DNA of 64,000 nt, from the NCBI GenBank assembly GCA_002284875.1, contig CP015604.1, forward strand, positions 620,001 through 684,000. Direction: 5' to 3'. This document shows positions 55,285-63,999 of the stretch, in pieces (position 1 is the stretch's first letter; each line of letters begins with the position of its first letter). The notes beneath the pieces were generated by a model, which worked only from the letters and a program-made list of their open reading frames with translations, had not been told where the DNA came from and ran no database searches. The stretch is from Actinobacteria bacterium IMCC26103 (lineage in GTDB: Bacteria; Actinomycetota; Actinomycetes; Nanopelagicales; Nanopelagicaceae). Made by a program: the position numbers and the translations under genes.

Positions 55285-56943
55285 ATTAAAAATATAAAGG
55301 TTATCGCCGCCGCGATTCTGGCTCTGGCCATATCTTTATTAAGCACGCCATCAGCATCTGCCGATACTGAACATGGGCCACGATTAGCAGCCGGTGCACC
55401 TCTTAGACATACCCTGGTTTCATGTTCGACCAATACTGCGCAGGCTCTGACTTGCATTCAATCCGTTAGCGTGATTCCCAAGACCGGCGATAAAGCGATA
55501 GCCGGAAAACTAACTGGCAAAAAAGTTCTGTCAGGATTTGATGGGCGTATTGGTGATTCCGAGCGCCCGATTTCGGGTGCGGCTTTAACACCAGCTGAGA
55601 TCGCTAAGTTGGAAGTTAAAGTACTGATTTCGAATGAAGAGTGTTGTCACGATCCGAGAACGGTTCTCTCATTAGAGAAGAACATTTCAGGTAAGTGGGT
55701 CACTTTAATTTCAAATTTAAGTTTTTATGCCTCTGATTCAAATTCATTGCAGAGTACTACACCGAACCTTAACGCTTCTTCTCTCTTCAATCTAAAAGAT
55801 GCCCAAAAGTATTTCCCTGAGATTTCTGATTCATGGAGTATGCAATCTTCTAAAATTGTTTATGAGGGAAACCAGTTACGATTTAAGGTAGATGGAGGCA
55901 GTTGGCAGTGGTATTCGAAATTTCCAGTCACACTTTCTCCAGAAAATAGCGCCCCTAAGTTGAAAGTGAGCCAGGGATCTTACGATGAATGGACTTTCGC
56001 AAATGGATCAACCAATTCTGACGCAACCAGCCCGATAGTTGTTTATAGCGAGTTTCAACCATATTTGGCGACTTGGTGCTGGACAGCAGCTTCATGCTCT
56101 TCAAATCGTGAGGAGTACACGCTTTATCTAAAGTCATCACTAGGTGCCGATACTTGGAAAGATAATAAAGATATTTCATTTGTTGTGACTATCAGAGCGC
56201 CTAAGACTTTCGCCTTTGGTGAAGTAAGCGGAAGTGCCCGAAATACCGTTGTTAAATATGGCAAAGATTTACCAGATTTCAAAGGCGTTGCAATGCGGGA
56301 AATTATTGCAACTTTGTCACCAATTGCAACAGCGCGATCGAATCAGATGGCGGGTTCGCCTCCAGAAGAAAAAGCGTATGGCTATACCTATGATGCAAAT
56401 ATAAATATCTTTGGTATGCATAATGACATTACTCAATTCTTGGGACCCTGTGGGCAGATGGGCGGCGTACATGTTGTTTCTAATGCGATGCATTCCATTG
56501 ATCCTGTCTGGGACCCAGTAACTGAGACGATAAAAGTAAGACTTGAAACTCCGCATTTTGCTCCGGATGGTGGGCTAAATACTGGCTATCTAGAGCTGCG
56601 AATTCCGCGCGAATCTGCACTATGTATGTGGAAACTTGATCTTGATGGAAGTATTAATGCATCCGTGAGCATCACATATGAAGACGGATCCTCACCTAGC
56701 GTTGGTACAGTAATTGGCAAGCGAATCGAAAATGACTATTTGATTATTACTTCAGGCTTTCACTTCTCATCCCCAAACCTCGCAGTAAAAATCGTTAAAG
56801 GTTCGCAGACTGCAACACCTGAACCTGCGATTTTACCGGCTGCTGCCATCAAGAAGGTGACCATCACCTGCGTTAAGGCCAAGGTAACGAAGAAAGTTAC
56901 AGCGGTGAAACCTGTCTGTCCTGCGGGATATAAGAAGAAGTAG
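55285..56943 (+). CDS. Secreted surface protein 2, apparent ATT start
   Basis: About 552 residues if translated from ATT 55285, which gives the signal peptide (M)-K-N-I-K-V-I-A-A-A-I-L-A-L-A-I-S-L-L, ending A-S-A. GGGAG lies 4 bases upstream. No ATG, GTG or TTG precedes the signal sequence in this frame; the first canonical one, GTG 55471, would delete it. The C-terminal shared domain (C-G-Q-M-G-G-V, L-E-T-P-H-F-A-P-D-G-G, L-C-M-W-K-L) and one final T-I-T-C-V-K-A...C-P-A-G-Y-K-K-K module match its neighbours. It may be expressed weakly or be silenced. Confidence 0.7.
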   Translation: MKNIKVIAAAILALAISLLSTPSASADTEHGPRLAAGAPLRHTLVSCSTNTAQALTCIQSVSVIPKTGDKAIAGKLTGKKVLSGFDGRIGDSERPISGAALTPAEIAKLEVKVLISNEECCHDPRTVLSLEKNISGKWVTLISNLSFYASDSNSLQSTTPNLNASSLFNLKDAQKYFPEISDSWSMQSSKIVYEGNQLRFKVDGGSWQWYSKFPVTLSPENSAPKLKVSQGSYDEWTFANGSTNSDATSPIVVYSEFQPYLATWCWTAASCSSNREEYTLYLKSSLGADTWKDNKDISFVVTIRAPKTFAFGEVSGSARNTVVKYGKDLPDFKGVAMREIIATLSPIATARSNQMAGSPPEEKAYGYTYDANINIFGMHNDITQFLGPCGQMGGVHVVSNAMHSIDPVWDPVTETIKVRLETPHFAPDGGLNTGYLELRIPRESALCMWKLDLDGSINASVSITYEDGSSPSVGTVIGKRIENDYLIITSGFHFSSPNLAVKIVKGSQTATPEPAILPAAAIKKVTITCVKAKVTKKVTAVKPVCPAGYKKK

Positions 56944-56983
56944 GTTTTTAGGCCTAGGTCTAGTCATTTTAGTATGCACCTTC

Positions 56984-56996
56984 TAGAATATGGAGC
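56984..56996 (+). promoter_or_regulatory. Leaderless-type -10 for surface protein 3
   Basis: TAGAAT (56984-56989) is followed by 7 bases and GTG 56997. Confidence 0.5.
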
Positions 56997-59297
56997 GTGA
57001 TATTTTCATGGCGAAAAGGTTCGGTAATTCTTCTCGCAACCGCCTTATTGATACCCGCTTTCACAACGTCTTCATTCGCGGTTGATACTCCACAGCCAGG
57101 TAACGCCGCCCCTAACGGACCTGCATTTAGCCCGCCCGAGGATCCAGAGGTAATTAAAGATGCTCGCTCAATTCTGCGTGGCATTGAACCAAGTTCTTCA
57201 AATAATGCCATGGTCTACTTTGATCAGAACCAAGTTAATTTCAAGTCATTCATCTCATTAGAAAAACAGAGCGCAGGTGGTGCTAGTTCTGGCGCGATAA
57301 TTTGTCAGACCCCTGATGATCCTAAGTGCGTATCTGCACTCGCCGATTCATCATTCCAACAAATTAAATATGACGTGGCGATGGGTTCATGTGATGCTAG
57401 GCAAATAGCTGCCTGCATCAAGAGTTTGAACTTAGTAAAAGAAGATGGCACAAAGATCAAAGCTGATCCAGTTACAAGAATTTATAGCAAGACCAGTCCA
57501 GGATGGGCATCTACCTTTAACTCTAAGACAAATTCAGGCTATCCAGGCTCTGATGGACCTTGGATTTGGAGAATCAACGATGGGGGCAAGAGCACGGACT
57601 ACCTGATTCTTGGGTTGGTAAGTGCTCTATTTAATAGACCAGTTGGTGTCTCGACTTGGGATGCCTCAGAAAAAAGTCTTCGTTTATCTATTTATCCGGT
57701 GAAGAAATTTGAAAGTCCGATGTTAGTTGAGGGATCTGGCGTTAGCGGATGCTTGGCAGTTGATACCGGGGTTTGTTATCAGAGGATCGCCTTTGCTTCG
57801 AATCTAAGATTTGCACTTGATTTAAGGATTCCAAAGGTGATTACCGGCTGGCTCAATGGTCGCCTAGAAAAACCAGTTGCATATACTGAAAATTACAATG
57901 ATGACTACTCAGAGTTAATTGTTGAGGCGAGCCCGCTTGAGGAGATTATGACTGGCAAGTGGCTTGCAAATACTGGAGCAGTCTCCAAGTATTTAGATGA
58001 GTCACGGCGCGGATTAACTGCGGGTGCTGGTAAGAATCTAGATATTGCAGGAGTTGATCCTGATGATCAGAGCGCAGTCCGTTACTACTCATCAATGGCC
58101 ACGTTATTTAATAACACCGCGTTAACAAATAGCTTAACTTGGCGCCTGAATACAACATCTAGCGGAGCTCAAAGCTTTGCAACCTCCTGCCAAAAATCTG
58201 ATGGCGTGCAAGGGATCGTTACGAGCAATGCCTCCGTATATGAGCCTGGCTCTCCCAAGTGGGATGGAAATGAAGGCGCTCTTGCCTACAAGATAGCAGC
58301 TCCTACATATAAGCCAGATGGCAAAACCGAGAACGTTGGGCGATATGCATTTACCATGCGGGCAGATCTGATCAAATGTGTATATGGGATGTCAAAGCTT
58401 CCAGCCTATGCAAATATTGAAGTTACTTACGATGGTTCGGGGGAGAAGAAGACTGCAACGGTAGTGCTTGGTTCCAATAAAGAGTGGGTAAACCTGCACG
58501 CCGATAACTTCATGTATACAGGCGCACCACCAACAGTTAGCGTAAAGTTAGATGGCTGGGCTAAATCCACTTCAGCAACCACCACAAAAACTCCAAGTAA
58601 CGCGGGTAATCAAGCAGCAGCTCCTTCTCCTTCAGACGGGAAAGTAACTATTACATGTATTAAGGGAACCACCAAGAAATTAGTTACCGCCGTGAAACCA
58701 CAGTGCCCAAGTGGATACAAGATGCAAAACACCGCAGCACCTGCTGCCCAACAAGCTCAAGTAACCATCACTTGTACAAAAGGAACAACAAAGAAAACAG
58801 TGACCGGTGTGAAACCACAATGTCCGGCTGGTTACAAAATGAGTGCGGCAACACCAGGAAAAGCGCCATCGACTCCTGCTCAGCCTGCTGCACAACAACC
58901 AGATGCACCTGCCGATATGCCTGCACCGCAATCACCAGCAGGACAACCAGGAACTCCAAACCAACCGGGGCAACAACAACCAAATGCGCCTGCGCCACAA
59001 TTTGATCCAAATGCTGACATAACTATTACCTGTACAAAAGGAACAGAATCAAAACAAGTAACAGGTAAATCACCTGTGCAATGCCCAAGTGGTTATCAGA
59101 TGAAACCAATGGGACCAGGACCCGATGGGCCAGCACCGCAATTTGATCCAAATGCTGACATAACTATTACCTGTACAAAAGGAACAGAATCAAAACAAGT
59201 AACAGGTAAATCACCTGTGCAATGCCCAAGTGGTTATCAGATGAAGCCAATGGCGCCAGGACAACCTGGTCTTCCTATGCAACCGGCTAAGCAGTAA
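56997..59297 (+). CDS. Secreted surface protein 3 with four C-K-G modules
   Basis: 766 residues from GTG 56997. Signal peptide to about residue 29 (ending S-F-A), ectodomain with W-I-W-R-I-N-D-G-G, and Cys pairs (C-L-A-V-D-T-G-V-C), then the shared C-terminal domain (C-Q-K-S-D-G-V-Q-G-I-V-T-S-N-A, R-C-like K-C-V-Y-G-M). A Pro/Gln/Ala-rich tail carries four modules of about 28 residues; the last two are identical at DNA level. The Pro-rich spacers resemble wall-spanning linkers. Overlaps the convergent hydrolase gene by 11 bases. Confidence 0.85.
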   Translation: MIFSWRKGSVILLATALLIPAFTTSSFAVDTPQPGNAAPNGPAFSPPEDPEVIKDARSILRGIEPSSSNNAMVYFDQNQVNFKSFISLEKQSAGGASSGAIICQTPDDPKCVSALADSSFQQIKYDVAMGSCDARQIAACIKSLNLVKEDGTKIKADPVTRIYSKTSPGWASTFNSKTNSGYPGSDGPWIWRINDGGKSTDYLILGLVSALFNRPVGVSTWDASEKSLRLSIYPVKKFESPMLVEGSGVSGCLAVDTGVCYQRIAFASNLRFALDLRIPKVITGWLNGRLEKPVAYTENYNDDYSELIVEASPLEEIMTGKWLANTGAVSKYLDESRRGLTAGAGKNLDIAGVDPDDQSAVRYYSSMATLFNNTALTNSLTWRLNTTSSGAQSFATSCQKSDGVQGIVTSNASVYEPGSPKWDGNEGALAYKIAAPTYKPDGKTENVGRYAFTMRADLIKCVYGMSKLPAYANIEVTYDGSGEKKTATVVLGSNKEWVNLHADNFMYTGAPPTVSVKLDGWAKSTSATTTKTPSNAGNQAAAPSPSDGKVTITCIKGTTKKLVTAVKPQCPSGYKMQNTAAPAAQQAQVTITCTKGTTKKTVTGVKPQCPAGYKMSAATPGKAPSTPAQPAAQQPDAPADMPAPQSPAGQPGTPNQPGQQQPNAPAPQFDPNADITITCTKGTESKQVTGKSPVQCPSGYQMKPMGPGPDGPAPQFDPNADITITCTKGTESKQVTGKSPVQCPSGYQMKPMAPGQPGLPMQPAKQ
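58998..59245 (+). repeat. Perfect 107-bp tandem duplication inside surface protein 3
   Basis: Bases 58998-59104 and 59139-59245 are identical; the period is 141 bases (47 codons), so the reading frame is kept. Each unit encodes Q-F-D-P-N-A-D plus a full C-K-G module (C-T-K-G-T-E, V-Q-C-P-S-G-Y-Q). The spacer between copies differs in only part (G-P-G-P-D-G). Confidence 0.95.
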
Positions 59298-60144
59298 GCA
59301 GAGCAATCGCGCTCTGCATAATCTCTTCTTCGTAATTAACAAAAATTCCTAAGTGGCTTTCCTCTTCGCGAAGTTCAAGCCGCGCATTCGGCATATTTTT
59401 AGTGAGCCACTTGCCGTGTTGCACGGGAACGTTCTTATCCAAGCCGCCCTGCCAGATAACAGTTGGCACCTTTACGTCGCGCGGATCAAATCCCCAAGGT
59501 TTTAGGTAAGAGCTGTAATCATCTGCCACCCAGCCCCAACCTTGGGCCATCGTTAAGGCACATGAATCCAGAAGAACTTTCCAAGTTGGTTTTTCAGCTG
59601 CCAACTTATCTTGCACACTAAGTTCAGCTCCCGTAATAGTCTCGCCAAGATCACCATCTTGCCATTTTTGAAAGCGAGCAACCAAGAGGCTTATATCTTT
59701 AAGCGCATCGGCATATTCATCTAAATCCGCTTGTTGCATACCTGTATAGAAATCTTCGCCCATTTCTGCAAATGGTGCCAAGCTGCCGACTGTTACAACG
59801 CCAACAGATCTTGGATCTAACCCAGTGGCAATCGCATGTTGGCCACCACCTGATAGCCCAATGTTTACAAATTTAGTTATTCCAAGGGAGCTAACGAGCT
59901 CAGCAATATCTTTTGCTACATCGATTGTTATGCGACCACGCATTGGTGTGCTTGCTGCGTAACCGCTCCGTCCAAAAGAAAGTGCGAAGACACCTTGGTT
60001 TGCGAAGTATTCGAGCCAGGTCTGCCAACCAGTTATATCTTGAGTTGTGCCGGCATGAAGAATTATTGCGGTCTCGGATTTCAAACCATTCGTTAAGTAC
60101 TCGAGGTTTCGCCCATCGGAGAGCGTGAAATTCTGTCGCTTCAT
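59287..60144 (-). CDS. Alpha/beta hydrolase
   Basis: 285 residues. Nucleophile elbow G-L-S-G-G-G near residue 99, an oxyanion H-A-G-T near 31, and a candidate catalytic His in E-E-S-H-L-G near 268; Asp in W-Q-G-G-L-D-K near 240. Substrate unknown. No signal peptide, so cytosolic. Transcribed towards surface protein 3; the starting -10 TATGAT is the best of the leaderless type here. Confidence 0.88.
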   Translation of the reverse strand: MKRQNFTLSDGRNLEYLTNGLKSETAIILHAGTTQDITGWQTWLEYFANQGVFALSFGRSGYAASTPMRGRITIDVAKDIAELVSSLGITKFVNIGLSGGGQHAIATGLDPRSVGVVTVGSLAPFAEMGEDFYTGMQQADLDEYADALKDISLLVARFQKWQDGDLGETITGAELSVQDKLAAEKPTWKVLLDSCALTMAQGWGWVADDYSSYLKPWGFDPRDVKVPTVIWQGGLDKNVPVQHGKWLTKNMPNARLELREEESHLGIFVNYEEEIMQSAIALLTA

Positions 60145-60156
60145 CAGGGAATCATA
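60145..60156 (-). promoter_or_regulatory. Leaderless-type -10 for the hydrolase
   Basis: On the minus strand TATGAT (60156-60151) is followed by 6 bases and ATG at 60144. Confidence 0.6.
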
Positions 60157-60207
60157 AGTGGTTTATCCAATAAATAGAGCCGCCGAATTAGGAGTTTATT
60201 GAGAAGT

Positions 60208-63200
60208 TTAGTTCTTTTTAGAAGACTTCTTTAATACCGGTTTCTTAACTGTCTTCGCCTTTGTCGCAACTTTGGTAGCTCCCTCTAGCCTTTGATTCGA
60301 ATCTGATGCACGTATTTCTGCAAGTATCCGATCAAAGTCGAGCTGAATATCTGCATCAAATTCTTCAAAACGAGGCCTAGAACTCTTTGAACGCCGGCGC
60401 AGACGCCTTATAGCCAACGTTGCAAAGAAGCTCACCGCAACTGCCACGGCTGCGATGCTGAAAATTACCGGTAGTGATGCGATCGAATCAGCTTCTACCT
60501 TTGAGGTAACAATCTTGTCGATTGAGTTGCTGGATTCAGTTACATCTAGCGCAGCTCTCTTTGCCGCCTCAATCGCCGCTTCATTGGCCGTGGCAACCTT
60601 GTCAGCATTTGTTGCGTCACTTCGATATTTGCTAACTGTAAGAATTGCGCTATCGGCGATTACCTTAGCCTTTTGCGCTTCGACTTGAGTAATAGTTAGT
60701 TCGTTGAGTTTGGCTGCCACGATTGACTGTGAATTTCTTACCCGCTTAGCCAGTTCATTCTTAGCGATAACAGCGCTAGCCAAGGATTGGCGGTGAGTTG
60801 CAAGTTGATCCTGCATGGCGCGAATCTTTTCTTGCAACAGCTTTGCGGCGGCAACTTTACCTTCCAGTACCGACTTAATTTTCTGGAAATCTGCCAGCGC
60901 TTTTTCTGCCCGCTTTGCCGAAATATCGGCATCCTTTTGATCTTGCTTTTGGCGGGCAACTGCCTGATCTGCAAGCTTCTTTAACTTGGCAATATCGGTA
61001 GCGCTTACCGTTGTTTGAAGATCGGCTCCTACTTCAACATTATTGATTGTAAAAGGCTTTTGCGTTGAGATTAGGGTTTTTATACCAGCGGCAGTCTTAT
61101 ATGCCGCGACTGCATTATCTGCAATAACTGCGCTTCGCAGGGCTGCCTCTTTTTTAATTGCCGCGTCTCTAGAGGCAATATCAGCCTCAGTCTTAGCAGA
61201 ATTGTAAGTTACGACATAAGATGCAATTTCAATTCGCGATTTTTCAAATTCTTTAATTAAAGAGTTCAATTTCTCTTCGCTCATGTTAATTGCAGCCTTT
61301 ATGGTCTTTTCTTGGCTGACTATAACTTTTTGCTGGTTCTGATAATTTATCACCTGATTAGTGACAGTTTTTAGCTCAACTGCTGCGGCATTAGCAATTT
61401 CAGCAGTTCGAGAAGCTTTATTTTTAGCATCGTTCATCGCTTGAGTCGCAGCGTTGGCTTTATCGGTTAATAGTTTCTCTTTATCTCGATATTTTGTTGC
61501 AGATTGCGCAGCTGATGCTGCCAATTTATTCAAGTTCTCTTTAATTTTGTCGATTATCTGTTGTGCTTTCTTCTTTGCAGCATCTATTGCTGCATTGGCC
61601 TTTGCATCAGCTGCCGCTATATCTTCAGCAGCTTTTGCCGCCAATCGATCTGCCTCAGCCTTTGCATCATCTGCCTTCTTGCGCGCAGCTTCAATTTCAG
61701 CCTGAACCGTATTTGCCGCAGCCTTCTCTGCTGCATCTGCAGCCTCTTGAGCATCTGCTTTCGCTTTTTCCTCAGCTGCCTTCTTTATAGCTGCATCTTC
61801 AGCCTCGCGCCGTGCGGCAGCTACAAGAAGTGAATATTGCTTATCGGTAACTGGTTTTGCCTGATTCGCGGCAGCAGCAGCTGCACGTGCAGCAGCTGCA
61901 TCGGATGCAGCTTTGGCCGCAGCAGCAGCTGCCACAACAGCCGCAGCAGCAGCTTCTTCGGCGGCAACCTGAGCGGCAAGTGCTCGATCTGCGGTGGCTT
62001 TTGCGTTAGCGGCTACGACTTCTGCTTCGGCGGCTGCATTTGATCCAGCATCTGATTGACGGTTGGCTTCTTGCAAGGAGGCAGCGGCAGCCGCTGCTGC
62101 ATCTGCATAATTTCCGGATGAGGTAGCAGCATCACTTAAAGACTTAGCGGCGGCATCGAGGGCATCTGAACGAGCAGTCGCCGCACTGGATGCCGCATCT
62201 GCGGCAGCTTTGGCAGCCGCAACGGCCAGCAACTCAGCTTGGCGTGCTGCATATTCAGCAGCGGCCGCCTTGGCATCATTTTCCAATTTCAATTTATCTT
62301 GAGCGGCTTTTACTGCAGCGTTATCAAGGCGTACTTTCTTGGCCGCCGCCTCTGCAGCAAGTTTGGCCGCATCCTGTGCAACTTTCAATGCGGCAGCTGC
62401 TGCAGCATCGGCAACGGCTTTAGCTGCATCGGCAACATCCTGACGGGCCTTTGCCTCGGCAGCGGCTGTTGCGGCAGCGGCAGCAGCTGCATCTGCAGCA
62501 GCCTTGGCAGTAACCGCAGCAGCGGCTGCTGCATCCGCAGCTGCTTTATCAGATGCATCTTTATCACTAATTAATTTTGCAGCAATATATGCAGCTCTTA
62601 GCGCTGTTAAATCGGGACTAATGTATTTGGCGTCAGGAAATTCCGGCAGAACTTCATCTGTAATAGTTTGAGTATCTGTGGAAACGTTTGCGCGCAGAAG
62701 GGTCCCGCCCGCGTTTTGATAAGCAGTGAGCGCATCAAGTGTTGAATTGGCAGATGCACTCGCTTTAGTCGCCGCTTCTTGAGCAAGTCTTGCCTTTTCA
62801 GCTGCTGCTAAATCAGCGGCATCCTTTGCTGCAACTGCTGCACGGTTTGCCGTTGCTTTAGAATTTGCCTCTTCTAAGGCCAGGGCCGCCGCGGCATTCT
62901 TTGCATCAACTTCTGCCTGCAGTGCAGCCTGCTTGGCTTGATATTCACGAAGTGCGGCAGCTGCTAAATCGTTCTGCCGTTGTACTTCAACTCGCTGGGC
63001 TTCGACAGCTGCTTCTGCCAAACGAATTTTTTCAGCAGCAGCTGCGGCTTCGCGCACCAAATTTGCTGCTGCAGTTTCAGCTTTAGTCTTTGCTGCTGCA
63101 ATTTCTGCCTTCTTGTTATTCTCAGCCGTCAGGGCCGCCTCCGCCGCATCTATGGCTTGTTGTTTTGCAATTGCTGCGTTATCCGCTGCTATTTTTGCCC

Positions 63201-63519
63201 GGTCGGCCGCAGCTTTAAAGTCTGCTTGCGAACTAGCAGCCGCGATTGATGCTGCAATTGCATCCTGCTCTTCCTTGTCGGCCCGCGCTTTCGCCGCCGC
63301 AGAAGCCGCGGCTAATGCCGCATCTTCTGCTTGTTTCTGCGCGACTTTCTGGGCTTCAGCTACTGGGTCAAGACAATCAGGCAAATCTGGGGGATAGGCG
63401 GCAGGACCTAAGCAGTAAACGACTGCAGGTGCTGATGTATTTGGTAATTGCGCAAATAGCAACGACAACACAACGGTAGTTACCGCAGAGATTATGTGGC
63501 GTTGCGAAAGTTTACGCAT
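60208..63519 (-). CDS. Giant Ala-rich coiled-coil surface protein with C-terminal anchor
   Basis: 1103 residues. Signal peptide (about 1-32), a short Cys-containing head (C-L-G-P-A-A-Y-P-P-D-L-P-D-C-L-D), then about 960 residues very rich in Ala, Lys, Glu and Asp, with heptad-like A-A-x-K-A-x-x-D-A patterns and two breaks (about 255-310 and 845-890). One transmembrane helix (about 1017-1037) is followed by R-R-L-R-R-R and a 66-residue basic cytoplasmic tail. Topology: outside rod, inside tail. It follows the DUF4012 gene by 6 bases. No family recognised; antisense frames are composition artefacts. Confidence 0.85.
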   Translation of the reverse strand: MRKLSQRHIISAVTTVVLSLLFAQLPNTSAPAVVYCLGPAAYPPDLPDCLDPVAEAQKVAQKQAEDAALAAASAAAKARADKEEQDAIAASIAAASSQADFKAAADRAKIAADNAAIAKQQAIDAAEAALTAENNKKAEIAAAKTKAETAAANLVREAAAAAEKIRLAEAAVEAQRVEVQRQNDLAAAALREYQAKQAALQAEVDAKNAAAALALEEANSKATANRAAVAAKDAADLAAAEKARLAQEAATKASASANSTLDALTAYQNAGGTLLRANVSTDTQTITDEVLPEFPDAKYISPDLTALRAAYIAAKLISDKDASDKAAADAAAAAAVTAKAAADAAAAAAATAAAEAKARQDVADAAKAVADAAAAAALKVAQDAAKLAAEAAAKKVRLDNAAVKAAQDKLKLENDAKAAAAEYAARQAELLAVAAAKAAADAASSAATARSDALDAAAKSLSDAATSSGNYADAAAAAAASLQEANRQSDAGSNAAAEAEVVAANAKATADRALAAQVAAEEAAAAAVVAAAAAAKAASDAAAARAAAAAANQAKPVTDKQYSLLVAAARREAEDAAIKKAAEEKAKADAQEAADAAEKAAANTVQAEIEAARKKADDAKAEADRLAAKAAEDIAAADAKANAAIDAAKKKAQQIIDKIKENLNKLAASAAQSATKYRDKEKLLTDKANAATQAMNDAKNKASRTAEIANAAAVELKTVTNQVINYQNQQKVIVSQEKTIKAAINMSEEKLNSLIKEFEKSRIEIASYVVTYNSAKTEADIASRDAAIKKEAALRSAVIADNAVAAYKTAAGIKTLISTQKPFTINNVEVGADLQTTVSATDIAKLKKLADQAVARQKQDQKDADISAKRAEKALADFQKIKSVLEGKVAAAKLLQEKIRAMQDQLATHRQSLASAVIAKNELAKRVRNSQSIVAAKLNELTITQVEAQKAKVIADSAILTVSKYRSDATNADKVATANEAAIEAAKRAALDVTESSNSIDKIVTSKVEADSIASLPVIFSIAAVAVAVSFFATLAIRRLRRRSKSSRPRFEEFDADIQLDFDRILAEIRASDSNQRLEGATKVATKAKTVKKPVLKKSSKKN

Positions 63520-63525
63520 ACTTAC

Positions 63526-63999
63526 TTAACACCCACCTTGAATGGAAAGTTGCGTTGGTCGCACCAAAGGTTGATCAACAAATGTAATTTTACCTACTCC
63601 GCCAGCGAAGTTGGCAAGCAAGTTCTCACTTTCACCTGGTGCTAGGTCAACATCTGCAACATATATCGGCCGGCCACGTTCGGTGGAGCCTCCGCCTAAG
63701 CCATTGGTGCGGTTCTCTCTCAATACAGAGACGAGCTTGGCATCGGTTGGACCATAAATAAATAGCTTAAATCTATGTTGCCCAGTTACTAGATTTGTAG
63801 GTTTTCCTTTATCTGCTCGCGTTAAAACATAAGCGGGCAAACCTTTACCGGATTTTAAAGTATTTGTAAGTCGAACACGCACCTGTGTCTGCTTAGGAAC
63901 TTTGCAAGACTTGCTTTCGATGGTCACAGATTTTTGCAGGTAATAATCAAGCTTGCTGGCATCAATATTTTGAATGACTGCTCGGAACTCATTATTTGG
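63526..63999 (-). CDS. DUF4012 domain-containing protein, C-terminal part
   Basis: The frame is open to the window edge; the start lies beyond 64000. About 157 residues visible. The pattern Y-Y-L-Q-K-S-V-T, R-V-R-L-T-N-T, G-L-P-A-Y-V, F-I-Y-G-P-T-D-A, E-R-G-R-P and L-A-P-G-E-S-E resembles the C-terminal beta-domain of DUF4012 proteins, exported and often near surface polysaccharide genes. A GTG at 63927 inside the frame is not the true start. The family call is from memory. Confidence 0.8.
   Translation of the reverse strand, partial: PNNEFRAVIQNIDASKLDYYLQKSVTIESKSCKVPKQTQVRVRLTNTLKSGKGLPAYVLTRADKGKPTNLVTGQHRFKLFIYGPTDAKLVSVLRENRTNGLGGGSTERGRPIYVADVDLAPGESENLLANFAGGVGKITFVDQPLVRPTQLSIQGGC

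Noticed and set aside
60450-63480. Many open frames on the plus strand opposite the Ala-rich protein
   Set aside because: They arise from the GC-biased Ala codons (gca/gct repeats read as Cys/Ser/Ala/Gln-rich peptides) and have no ribosome sites or recognisable domains.
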